Shown here: piece after piece, positions 48,892 to 60,300 of the stretch
How the letters are laid out: each line of letters starts with the position of its first letter
How positions within the stretch are numbered: position 1 is the first letter of the stretch
Source of the DNA: Coffea arabica
Taxonomy: Eukaryota > Streptophyta > Magnoliopsida > Gentianales > Rubiaceae
Direction of reading: 5' to 3'
DNA length: 64,000 nucleotides
NCBI RefSeq assembly: GCF_036785885.1
Contig: NC_092312.1
Span: 11,612,001-11,676,000 of the forward strand
Notes under the pieces: model-generated
What the model saw: the letters and a program-made list of their open reading frames with translations, nothing else
Told to the model about the DNA's origin: nothing
Databases searched by the model: none
Translations under genes and position numbers: made by a program

Positions 48892-50040
48892 CGTTGCGGC
48901 CATGTTTCTGCATAATAACAAAATTGACGGTTGAAATTGTTTTGTGCTAAAATAGAATTATGCTTTCGAATACTCTCACCTTGGGCAACATCATTCATTA
49001 TTCTCACTCCTATCGTTGTTGTTATTGTTGTGTGTGTGTCTACGTGCAGGATGAAATTGGCGGCATTGTGGAGAAGGATTTGAGTTCTGATGTTGTGGAG
49101 AAGGATTTGAAACAAACTGGGACTTGTCACAGATTTCTTCTTCATTTACACAATGGTGCACTTAGACAATGCAACGGTGAATTGAAATTTTTTTCTTTTT
49201 AACAAGGAAATGATGGAATATAAGAATCGAAGACGAGAGAAGAAGGATTAAAACTCAAGACTCCCAGAGCTTCATTTTTAACCATTAGACCAACATTGAC
49301 GAATTGAATGTCAACCTACTCAAAGATAAGAATTTCTGAATCCTAGTTATAAAATCCACTCTTATATATACATAAACCCATATGCAAATTAATCGTATCA
49401 TTGCTTTGTTCCTTCGTCAGATGAGTGGAGTTCATAACTGGCCTTTTAGAATGCAAAGAAATGTCTAAGACATTTCAAACAGAAGGTATGCCAAAGCTAT
49501 TGCAATTCTCCTTGTTCACAGAAGCATAAACCGGTAAACATACATCTAAACGGACTCCAAGTTGATGCAGTGCGCCATCAAGAACAAATTCAGCTGTGCA
49601 GTCTTCAAAAAAGTTCTCGCAGCAAAATTCTACTTATCAAGCTTTTGGGCTATCATATTAGAAATGGAAAAAAAGGAATATAACATGCTTTAGCTGCATC
49701 AATTTGTGGCTATATCAATTAACAAAAGTTGCTCATGTATGCTAACAATTATCCAAGAAGGCCTATACATAAGGCACCTAAGCTGCAAGAATGACGAGGT
49801 TTACATGTTATACATGTAATTGTACATCCTTTACCCATGGGAAAGACTCATATTTCACCCATTAAGGTATGATGTAAACCCTCAGCAAGAAATTTGAGTG
49901 ACTCGATCTATGACTGCGGTTATATATTTGCTCAAATAGGCCATAAAAACTTTTAACAAACTAGATAATGCTCCTGTGTTGAGGAAAGGAGTCTAAAGTG
50001 CCCTAAGCTACAGAATAACTAGCTAAATCTTGGAATTGGC
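48892..50040. other. Intergenic region after the tRNA gene
   Basis: No gene is visible. A 17-base near-repeat TTGTGGAGAAGGATTTGA occurs twice around 49065-49110. The right part should be the 3' UTR of the small cysteine-rich gene on the minus strand. Confidence 0.5.
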
Positions 50041-53000
50041 TTATGCAGAAGTGGAGGGTACGTCATTAATGGTGGGTGTACTGGAGTCAGGAGATGGTCT
50101 GGATTCGACAGGGGGTGGAGTAGGTTTCTCCTCAGGAGGAGGCTTGGATGGCCTGTTTGGATGAACTTGACTAACTTGTTGAGGAGGGATATCAAACTGC
50201 ACACAACAAAAGCAATTTCATCAGGATGATAGGAAACATCTACAATTACAAGTAATTAAGATCCATAACAGAAATTGTGTTCACAGGCTACATTAACATG
50301 ATTGTGAACAGAATACACTCGGACTAACACAAAAATACATCTTGGTCTATGTGAACTGATGTCTTTGCTTTTGATAGTGCTCGTTTCCCTAACTATCCTC
50401 TCTTTTCAACATAGCAAGGGGAGTGGGGAAGCCTTGAGCATTCATCCATATACCAGGGCAGATGCCTCTTCAATTGAATTACCCTTTTATACTGAAGATA
50501 CATACAGGTCTGACATCCTTTCCCTAGAGGTGGGGAGGATAGGGCTGGAAAGGAGTGCCATATCATCCTTTCAGCTCTGTAACATAATTTTCTGATTATA
50601 GACGTCCCAATTCAGAAAACCATAACATATCAATAAATACTCCAGCCATAAGCAAATTTTTCTTGTATCAATTCTTTTCGTTTCACATGAAGCAATTAAA
50701 TAGACAATCCTCTGCATATTCCAAAAGCTTTTGTTACCAGCATGCTAAAATGTTGCATTTTCATTTTGTCTTACTTATAACCAAGAGCCATCAATCAACC
50801 TACATATTGTAGATCTTCCATGGAAAAAAAATCTGCAGTTCCCCCACATTCCTATCTTGTATCAAAAAACTTAGCATAAAAGAATACAACTTTATGGTCA
50901 GGAGACGAGACCGACCTTGTATCCGCAGCCAGCTATACAAGCGTGAAAACATTCCTGTACGAAAAAAAGGTAATAAAACTATAACATAGGAATAAACAGA
51001 ACCAGATCACTTGCTCAAATGGAAAAAGGAAAAGGGGGCATTAAAATAATCATGGTGTTTTTTTCTTCCTATGTAAATGTATTACCAAAGAACCATATCT
51101 AGATCTTTTTTCCCAACAGAAAATGACCAAATACTACTAGTGCAACATGCCCAATGAAACTATCAAACACCGAAAAAAAAAGTATAACTCCATTTCTTTC
51201 TACCTTGCAGTTAGTTTTCAAACATGCCGCGGTTTTCATGTTTTATCTTGTCTTGGACAACTTCAGCGTCAATGCTAAGGAACTCCAATGAATTATTGAT
51301 CAACCCTAATTGCTAAATGGAAGTCATCCCTAGAAGAAAATTTTGAGGAGAGAAATGAAGATCGTTCCTTCTCAACATACTGACTGCTGAGGAAGTCTGC
51401 AAAAAATTTTGCAACACCCTCTATAACTTCCGTTCTTTATCACAAAGCATGATCCTAGCTAGCTGCATTTTTTCTTGATAGAACTTATCATTTTTCGACA
51501 AGACATTGGCACTTCTTGTCAACTAATTAGAAATATTAGACAATATCTTCAGAGTCAGAAACTGGCAAAACTTTCAGACTTATGTAAAGAGGTTGAATTC
51601 ATAATTTTAAATCTCCAAACCACTGGAAACAACAATGAAAGAGTAAAACATGAGGAAAAATGATGGGCAGTGGATAGTGCAGTATAATAGACTGTGTGCA
51701 CTACCATTAATAACCAAATGTTGTAATAATAGATGAAATAGAAAAAACCTCTGAGTAGCTGGCAGCACCAGGAGAACGGTCAATGTAAGCACTCCACTGG
51801 TGATCCTTGAAAACTGGGTCTTTATAGCATATCTCATCACATTCTCCCATACCTGAGGATCAAGTGTCTATTGTATCATCTCGTTTAATCCCAGTTTGGT
51901 TTATGAATGAGAATATCATCACCACAGACATAACTAATCAAATACATTCTTGAAAAATTAATATCCAATATCAAGCCAAAGCAGTATATTAAAGGGAAAA
52001 AGGTCACCATATAGCATGTTAGATAAGAAATACACATCACAGAACATGGACTTTTGCACAAAAAACAAATAATGTCAACAGTGTCAGCCACACAAAAAAA
52101 AAATTATTTGTACATAAGCACCAGTTCACGTCCAAAGACACTAAAAGACAGCGTTTCAAGCATCAATAGACAGACAAGGGCAACTTTCTGCATTTCTTGC
52201 AGATATTTTGCAACCAGCTCAAGCCATTTCCAAGCAACAATCTTGACATTCTCAAAGCATTTCATCTTTACCTAAGGCATAGGCGCCTAATCCAGTCAAC
52301 TTAAATGAAAAACAAATGCCAGGCCACAATTCCAGTTGGAGAATGAGAGTATTTAACTAAACATACTTGAGTACTCACAAATTGAGAAGATCAATACAAG
52401 GTGGGTGCCACATGAGATGCTAACCTTGCCAACAAGAGACAAGGAACCAAACTCTCAGGTGCAATCACTAATTTCCAGAATCAAATTATTACCACTTATC
52501 TACTTACCAAAAAAGACTACTTCAACAGAAGGTAAGACTAACTTCAAGTTTCAGGTTTCATCTCTTCCCTTCCCCAAAACTATATTAAGGGGTACACATG
52601 TGGCAACTTATGATGCATAAGAGTGCTTTAAGAATGTGTAATGAGGAGCTTGATATGTTGAATAAAAGGATCCAGCATTTGGTTCAATTATGCTATAGGT
52701 ATATACACAAGCGGAGTACCATATGATACATAAGTTAACAGATAACATTAAAAAAACTTAACATTCTAAAATTACCACAACAGACCCCCAACAATTTATT
52801 TATTTATTATTATTATTATTATTATTTTTTAGGGTAAGTAAGAGGTCTCGAACCCAGGACCTCTCATTTACACTCCCTCCCCCCATATCACCCAAACCAT
52901 CCCTCCCCCTGACCAACAATTGAGTTAAATTTTCCTGGGTAATGCAACAAGACTCAGCATAAGGATCTCATTTCCAGATTTAGACAACATGCAACAATGG

Positions 53001-55293
53001 TCAACTGAAGTTTTCAAAGAAGGTTATTAACAAAGAAAGGTGATGCGGATTAAAGTTTGCAACTTACACTCCTCCCACGTGTCGCCATCTGAATCACACC
53101 CTTTTTTGCAAAATACTCTCCCTACACAAATTCAGTTAACTGTTAATTGGAAGTACTGGATAAATAAACAAAAGAAATTAAGCATAGCTCTTCATTTTCA
53201 TAATATGATAAGATCAGACATAACTGTAACAACCAACAAGAGATAATACCATCCTAAAGAAAGCCACCCACATACAAACAAGACTACATGTAACTAATGA
53301 ACAACTAATCAAAGTTTTGACTTGAAAATGACTAACAAATCAAAGTCCTTTGCTCTTTCACCTGATTTATAGCATTAACACAATGAACATGTCCATTGTA
53401 TGTTTGACCTTCTAGACAAAATCATCTCAAAGTCAAAATTTGATTGTTGAAGCTCATATCATTTTGGACGAAACAAACCTGTAAACCTACAGTTCTAAAC
53501 ACTGAATACATTAAATTATAAAATGGGATACTAACAACAAAGTGCAACAGTTAAATTGAATTAAAATATTCATACAAAACTAACATCACGTTTGTATATG
53601 AAAAGAGTGGCACAATCTCATATCAGTATGTGTATAACCAGTAAAGAGTTGTCTTATGTGCAAACACTTGTTGAGCTCACAGCCTACCTCTTTAATCGGC
53701 ATCATCAACAGCTTATCTGGAAGAATATTTATTATTATATAAACAAAACATTGAATTCTCCTTTGTGCCACTTAAAGCCTAAACAGCCACTAGAAAAGCA
53801 AAAGCAAAGCTATGTGGGAGTAACTAGTAATGAATGATATGAATGCCATCAAAGTATCAACCAAACAGAGATATCACAGTATAAATATGTTTGGAAAAAA
53901 CTGCTTTTGATTAAGCAATTGATTCTCTCAGACTAGTTGAGGACCCTAGAAAGTGATAGGCACAAGTTTTTGCCTTGTTGAGACAGATATATGTAGAACT
54001 ATAGGTTTGACTTAAAGAATTCTTTGTTTATTGTTCATTTTCATTTTTTTTTGTATTTTTCCCCTGAAGGGGGGTTTGGTCACCTTTTCTCCAGAGAACT
54101 AACTGGAAATTTTGATTGAAAGTCAGAAATGATCATTTCATGCTCCTAGAGCTGAGCTTTGCAGCTTCATCGGCTAAACATTCCTTTGGAACTTGTTGTC
54201 TTAAATCATACTGGAACTAACTCTCCAGAAGTTGTGATCAAAGTTATTTAGAATGGAGCACATAGTATGTCTGTAAGAAGAAGTTAGTTTCATAAATAAG
54301 TCCAGCATTGCACTGTGTCCCTGCTTCATTTGGATCCAAATAATATCTTACAGTCATATTGCATATTTCATAAATCTTTAACAGTTGAAACCACATTGTG
54401 CATTATTTCAAAAACACATGAATAGGAATCAAGTTGAAAACTATCCCACCTAAAGCTGAGTAGCTCTAAGCATGCACTTGTTTTAGACCGCATGAACAAA
54501 GCTTCTTCCACCATAAGGGAAAAGGAAATAGAAACACAAAGAGAGGCACATGTCACACAGTTTACTTTCATCTGATGATGAGACTGTTTAACATCCAAAT
54601 TCAGCATAACATTGCTGCGACAACCTCAAGTCCTCCACCCACAACTTATGCAAAGAAACTTCAAAATCTTGACAATTCTACCATCTTTGAGAAAATCTTC
54701 AAACATTTGTATATATTAACACTTCAACATATAATGCTGCAGAAAAATTGGAAATAAGCCAAAGTAACATAAACTAACAACAATCGTCAAAATGCGCGAC
54801 CAGGCACCGGCCCAAATATTAGACTTATCAACGTTATCTGACGAGTGACCACAATCCTATTATAGCATATAATCCGCATAAAACTTAAACTCTCACACAG
54901 TCTCTCGTACATTCCCTCCGAACAAGAATATATGCACCATTTCCAACTAATTCCTAGCAAAGAAAACTAAGAAAAGAACCATCAAAATTTCAGATATTCA
55001 TTATTTAATTTGTAGTATATCTTACAGGCAATCAAGACTATTTCACGTTTCATTGAACCAAAATGAACTGACCAAAAAGAAAATTTTCACCGCATAACAA
55101 ACCTAATTCATGAGAGACATAAACTTCAGAAATCAACGTACAATATCAATCAGACTTCAAATTCAAACGAGAAAAAAAAAGGGAAAAAAGAGGGACAGAG
55201 TAAATTACAGGGAATTTGCATGAGAGCTGCATATTTATGGGTGCATTGATTGTTACAAGGCGGCGTCCATTGCTGCGGAATCATTTTTTCCAT
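50041..55293 (-). CDS. Small conserved plant protein with CX3C cysteine array
   Basis: Five minus-strand exons (55293-55209, 53121-53068, 51852-51749, 50954-50916, 50196-50041) give 438 bases, 145 residues, with every junction in phase. The sequence begins MEKMIPQQWTPPCNNQC, continues QIPWRVFCKKGCDSDGDTWE and KDHQWSAYIDRSPGAASYSE, and ends in a Pro-rich tail (KPPPEEKPTPPPVESRPSP). It resembles a plant-wide uncharacterised family I recall without a functional name. All ten cysteines are in CX3C spacing: 13/17, 33/37, 47/51/55 and 83/87/91, suggesting disulfides or metal binding. There is no signal peptide or membrane segment. Met4 is an alternative start. The gene spans 5.2 kb for a tiny product; the first intron is 2.1 kb. 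The function is unknown; twin CX3C proteins of the mitochondrial intermembrane space are a possible structural analogy only. Confidence 0.85.
52828..52915 (-). repeat. SINE-like fragment in an intron
   Basis: After a (TTA)n run, GAGGTCTCGAACCCAGGACC followed by CACTCCCTCCCCCCATATCA appears; on the minus strand this holds GGGTTCGAGACC, a strong B-box match. Similar blocks lie near 1343, 55742 and 55926. It lies in an intron of the CX3C gene and is probably a tRNA-derived SINE remnant. Confidence 0.45.
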
Positions 55294-55462
55294 CTTTTCA
55301 GGTTTTTTTCCTTCCTCTGCAATGATGAGAAAATGATGATCGACGACCGTTACCAACGAGGGGACGGAGATGAACATTTTTTGGGGGAAAGTACAGTACA
55401 CACTCTTACAGAGACGAGGGCAGTATGGTCATTGAACTGAGATGTCCGAATAGACCGGCGTT

Positions 55463-55592
55463 TGGGCCTGTGGATGGAATTAGTCTTTGTAGATAATTGA
55501 TACTTTTTCCAGGCCCGTCCCATGCATTATCCAGAAAAATTCTCCGACTTTGGATTTTACTTTCGAAGAAATCACCTTCAGAAGAGTGGGCC
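55463..55592 (-). promoter_or_regulatory. Site II motifs upstream of the CX3C gene
   Basis: Two TGGGCC words (55463-55468 and 55587-55592) lie 170-300 bases upstream of the minus-strand start. Paired site II motifs are common in promoters of plant mitochondrial, ribosomal and other growth-linked genes. Assigned by position only. Confidence 0.35.
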
Positions 55593-55706
55593 TTCAACCC
55601 AGTCTAGGCTGTGAAGTAGTACTAAAATTTGAGGGTCAAAAAATTACTTGAATTCTATTTCCACCTTGATTTAATCCAATGACTCAAGAACCAACGTAGA
55701 TTTTGG

Positions 55707-55734
<28 letters not shown>
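55707..55734 (+). repeat. (AT)n microsatellite
   Basis: About fourteen AT units in a row between the CX3C gene promoter area and a SINE-like fragment. Confidence 0.9.
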
Positions 55735-55737
<3 letters not shown>

Positions 55738-55741
55738 CATT

Positions 55742-55830
55742 TTTTCTTTCAGTGTAAGTGGAAAGACACGAATCTGAAACCTCTTGCTTACACTCCCTCC
55801 CCGTACCACCCAATCCAATCCTCCTCGTAG
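55742..55830 (-). repeat. SINE-like fragment
   Basis: AGTGTAAGTGGAAAGACACG, GAAACCTCTTGCTTACACTCC and ACCACCCAATCC repeat the word order of the block at 52828, here more diverged at the B box. Confidence 0.4.
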
Positions 55831-55925
55831 ATTTTGGATATATTGTTTCTGCTAATTACAGATTTGTAATTTCTTGTATATGTTTAACCTGACATAAGCG
55901 CGGTGATATAGATCAATTTTTTTTT

Positions 55926-56015
55926 TAAAGTGAGAAGCTGTAAATCCAAAACCTCCTACTTACAATCCCTCCCATTTTATCATCCAACCCTTATAATTTC
56001 TCCCACTTTACTATC
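55926..56015 (-). repeat. SINE-like fragment
   Basis: AAAGTGAGAAGCTGTAAATCC, AAAACCTCCTACTTACAATCC and ATCATCCAACCC are the same family words as at 1343 and 55742, in the same orientation, following a poly-T run. Confidence 0.4.
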
Positions 56016-56142
56016 TAACCCAACCGACCTTGAATATTTTTGCTTTTTTATTAAGAGTTACTTCTTTAGAAGGAGGGAAAAAAAAGAACTTTCTTCTCAT
56101 TTTTTAATAAAAAAAATTTCTTGCTAATGCGTGCCCCGTTGG

Positions 56143-56268
56143 ATTTTTATTTATTTTTATTTTAGGCTTTTCAAAGTGGAAGCAGCTTTTTCCATCGCCT
56201 GTTGTGTTGAATTATTTTATTTTATTTTTATTTTAGGCTTTTCAAGGTGGAAACAGCTTTTCCCAGCG
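56143..56268 (+). repeat. Tandem duplication, about 70 bp x 2
   Basis: TTTTATTTTAGGCTTTTCAA followed by AGTGGAAGCAGCTTTTTCC recurs as TTTTATTTTAGGCTTTTCAA followed by GGTGGAAACAGCTTTTCCC. The spacer between them is partly unrelated. Confidence 0.7.
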
Positions 56269-57221
56269 AGTTCCAACTTGGAAGAATATTCAAAGCGTGG
56301 CTGCTGATTCTTGAACCGTTGCATCGCCGCAAAGATTCGTGAATCTACTGAGATTCCACAATTTCACGGGGACCACAAAATCCTGGGGCCGCCCGCTCAC
56401 TGGAGCACTTTGGCCGATAGCTGCCCCGCGTACGGGAAAATTCTCATGGTACCCTTAGAGGCTGGAGCGGATCCTCCTAAAACAGTAGCCAATAAATAGA
56501 AAAATAATTGGTAATAGTAGCCGATGGGTCTCTATAAAAAGAAGAAATGAATGGTTAGTAGCTAAGTTTGAGATTGCAACAACTTAAACCGGAGGTTTTG
56601 GATTCTAATTTTCCTGTTTGATCCTTTTTTTTTTTAAATTTCATCCGTTTTTTATTTTAAAAAAAAAAGATGATTAAGAAGATGGAATCACAAATCGTAA
56701 TACAATTAGTAAAATATACTACCATCACCTATACATATTAAGCCGTGACGCCAGTTTTAGGGTGTCGAAAGATTAAGCATAACAACTCTACTTCCTTAAT
56801 CCTAAATTTCAGGTATTCTCTATCTATCATTAGTGCAGTTTTCTAATTAGTTTATTAATAGTATTGGCTTTTGTTTTATAAAAAAAAAAAAAAAATTAGG
56901 TATTTGGAGAGTTTGTTTGTAAGTTTCTCCGTAGTGCTATTAGAATCCTTTAATAAATTACAATGTGCTAGTAATTCCACTTGTCAATGATTCTTTCCTT
57001 ACTAGTTACTACTACTAGGAATTTTTTATTTATTGCCTTTTTTGAATGAATTTTTTTTTTTTTTTTTTTTGGATTCGAACAATTAGTGGCAAAAATATTA
57101 TTATTATAGTAGTACAAGTTGCATATGTAGTGCAAGCTGCGGTGCATGCCCACTCACCAAAAAGGTGAAACAAACAAAAACAGACGACATCGCGGGAAGT
57201 TAGGAGTGCGGAACTCGTCTT

Positions 57222-57236
57222 ACTATATAGTATATA
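57222..57236 (+). promoter_or_regulatory. Likely TATA region of allantoinase
   Basis: CTATATAGTATATAC lies about 85-95 bases before the ATG at 57318, a fitting distance for a short leader beginning near 57255. The leader (GCAAGGGGGATTGCACC) contains no upstream ATG that I see. Confidence 0.4.
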
Positions 57237-57317
57237 CCCACGCAGACTAGCAGAGTAGTAGTAGTAAGGAGCAAGGGGGATTGCACCGCACCAGGGAAAG
57301 AAACGAGAGGTGGAAAA

Positions 57318-60300
57318 ATGATCTCAAAGACATGGAAAATTGGGGCTCTCTTGCCAATTCTTGTATCTGTTGCTGTTCTCTTCCTTCATATCCCTTTCAA
57401 GGTTTAATATTCTTCTGTTTTCTTCTCTGTTTTTTTCTGTAGTTTTTTTGTTTTTTGGGGAACTATTATGGATTTCAATCAATGGTCCCGTAATGGAACA
57501 AAGTCTGAAGCTTTTATTCCATATACCAAATGAATAGTAGAATCAGTTTAAATTGCAAGCATACTCAAACTTTCATAGCGTGTGCAGAGCATAGCCGTTA
57601 GGCCTGTTAAGGGTCTTCTTCTTTCGTTTTAGAACAAATTCAGTTTTCACCAACCTTGTCCTCTTTGAAAATGATATGCTAGAGCATGGGGGAGGAAGAC
57701 ATCTACATGGATGTATCACGTATGTTGATATAGGGCTGTGGAATTCTGGATATTATAGACATACATTCTTTTGATAGTTGACAGTGTTGAAAGGAGTGAA
57801 ATAGGTGGTAATTTGCTTGATATGCAAAATTAGCCTCAGGGGTGGTTAGGGTGGCAATCCTTTGGCATAAGGTCTGCTATTTAATCTCTATTATAAGCAA
57901 ATCCTCTGCAGAGGCGCAGGGTGTAAATTAGACTAGCTAGCTTGGTACATGGGTTTACATGCTCTTCACAGGTTTTCCAACACCTGAAGTATTATTTCTG
58001 CTGCATTTGTATTTACTCTGTAAGCCAAGCCAGATACTAAACCATAAAGTCACAACCTTGCTCTCACTTGAGTTGAGATCATGTTGATGGGGGACTTATT
58101 ATTGGTTGGACAGCAAAAATTATAGTATGAAATGCTATAATCAAGCTTAGAAGCTTTTTCCTTGGTAATTGTTTGTGTTGTTCGCAAATGAATTGTGGAA
58201 ATTACTTGCAAGCTAAAAAATACAAAAACTATAGGATGGTTCCTTTCTTATTATCCAACAAGATCAATTTAAGTTATTATATATTAAACATTTTCCATGA
58301 CTTACCTGTCAAATTTTAATGACAAGTTACATAATTAACATGTATGGGAAGAATATAAACAGTTATCACTTACATTGCTATTTTAGTAGTTGAAATGATT
58401 AAATGTCATCAGAGACCATTTATTACCAATTTATTTGCATTAATTCAAATTGATTCTGAAGGATCTGCGCTGCAGCTCTCTGCAAACAGATGCAGTCTTT
58501 ACCCTCATAGCCATTACTGGATAGCTAGCAAGCGTATTGTAACCCCCAAAGGAATCGTATCGGGTACAGGTGTGTTCATAATTTTCATTATTCAGGACTT
58601 CTGAGACAACGTTTGGACCTCTAGGACTGCAAATTGGTGATATTGAATGTTTACTGGAAAATAAGAAAAAAAAAATTTAGAGGGACTTGTAGTAGGTTAC
58701 CTGCTATACGGTAATTGCAAATTATAAGCATGTTGAATGGATTGTGCAACTAAATAAGTGATACTACTGAATTATTTAGAATATTATAAATGGGAGATAC
58801 CTTTCAGTGGTAACTTCATTATGAAGACAATCAGTTAAGTATTCACCTACTGTTATGAACGACATATGTTTTCTGTGGTTTGTAATTGAACAGTTGAAAT
58901 AAAAGGAGGAAGAATAGTATCCGTGCTTGAAGAAGAACATTGGCAAAAGAGTGTCAAGAGTCTGCAAGTTATAGATTATGGGAATGCTGTGATCATGCCT
59001 GGTTTGGTTGATGTGTAAGACAGTGCTGTTAGCAGTCTATGTTCGTCTACTTCTTCATTATTTCCTTCTATTTTGCCTTTGTGTTTGACTGTTGGAAGAA
59101 ACCAAATATTTCTGAGTAACCCTTAACACTTGCAAGTGTACTATTTCTGCAACCTCTTGGTAAGAACTGGAAGTCAGAGAAAAAGATAATTGAACTGCAA
59201 GAGGACTTAATGAAACATGTCTTCGAGTATGCTACTGCATACATTTGAAAACCTTGAATACATTCCACTGAGTAGAAACTCACTTTCATTATTTTTCAAT
59301 TTACCAGTCCCAAAGGTCCTTTTTCGTTTGGGTCAAACTGAGATATAATCAGGTTTTGATGCGGGATGCTTAGATTTGATGTGCAACCCGGATACTCGCT
59401 TCAGATTTTCAGTTATAAATGAATGAAGATAGGACTAAAAGTGATTTTATTATAGTCATAATACACATTCAAGGTCCCTTGTTTTCCAGTACTGGAGGTT
59501 TCTCTTCAAAACCATTTTATGCAAGGAACTGTAGAATCTATTTATTGTGATTATCCAATCAATCTTCCAAAATGGATTATTGACCTGTATAAAAGAAGAA
59601 AGGATAAAAAAAATGAAAATGAATAATCTTTGTTGCTATGTCACGTTTTAGTATTTGTAGCACAGTGGACTTGTTTCTTTTGGAATAGTATTTTAGTTTG
59701 AACTTGCACTGCCACCTGTCTGCCTTTGTATATTAATTTCTCATGCAACATGCCTTTTCACTTGCTTACTCTAATTTTGATGAACACAGTTAAATTACGT
59801 TGAACACCTTTAGTTGTCCTTTGTTCTGCTTCTTATTTCCCTTTGAAAGTAATAGGATGCTTCCCAAGTTTGACTTACGTGCAAATTGCAATGGTTCAAT
59901 TCTTATGAGCTGTCTCCAAACTTGTCCCAAGTAAAAGATGGTATAATAATGCAGGCATGCCCATCTTGATGACCCTGGAAAGGAAGAATGGGAAGGATTT
60001 CCTTCAGGGACAAGAGCTGCTGCGGCTGGTATATACATTGTATTCCTTATCTGTCTTCCTGTTTTAAGTACATTGTTGTAAGCATGTACTCTTCTTCTTC
60101 TAAGAAGAATTCTGTTAGCATGATAAATTTCTGCCGGAAGTCATGGAGCATGAAGGTTTATGTGGTTATATAAAGTTGAACCATTTTCCATCATCAGACC
60201 CTATCCCGATTTGTTTACCTACTACAAAAAGTGCTCTTCATTGGTCAGTTTGCCAAGCTTGAATGATCTTACTTAAGTATATACTGCTATTTGATGTGGA

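Larger units (their letters stand above)
55294..57317. other. Divergent intergenic region
   Basis: This separates the divergently transcribed CX3C gene (-) and allantoinase (+), so it should hold both promoters. It contains the AT microsatellite, two SINE-like fragments and a short duplication listed separately. A GC-richer patch at 56280-56480 encodes nothing I recognise. Confidence 0.5.

Noticed and set aside
50359-50595. 78-codon plus-strand frame
   Set aside because: It lies within an intron of the minus-strand CX3C gene and has no recognisable domain.
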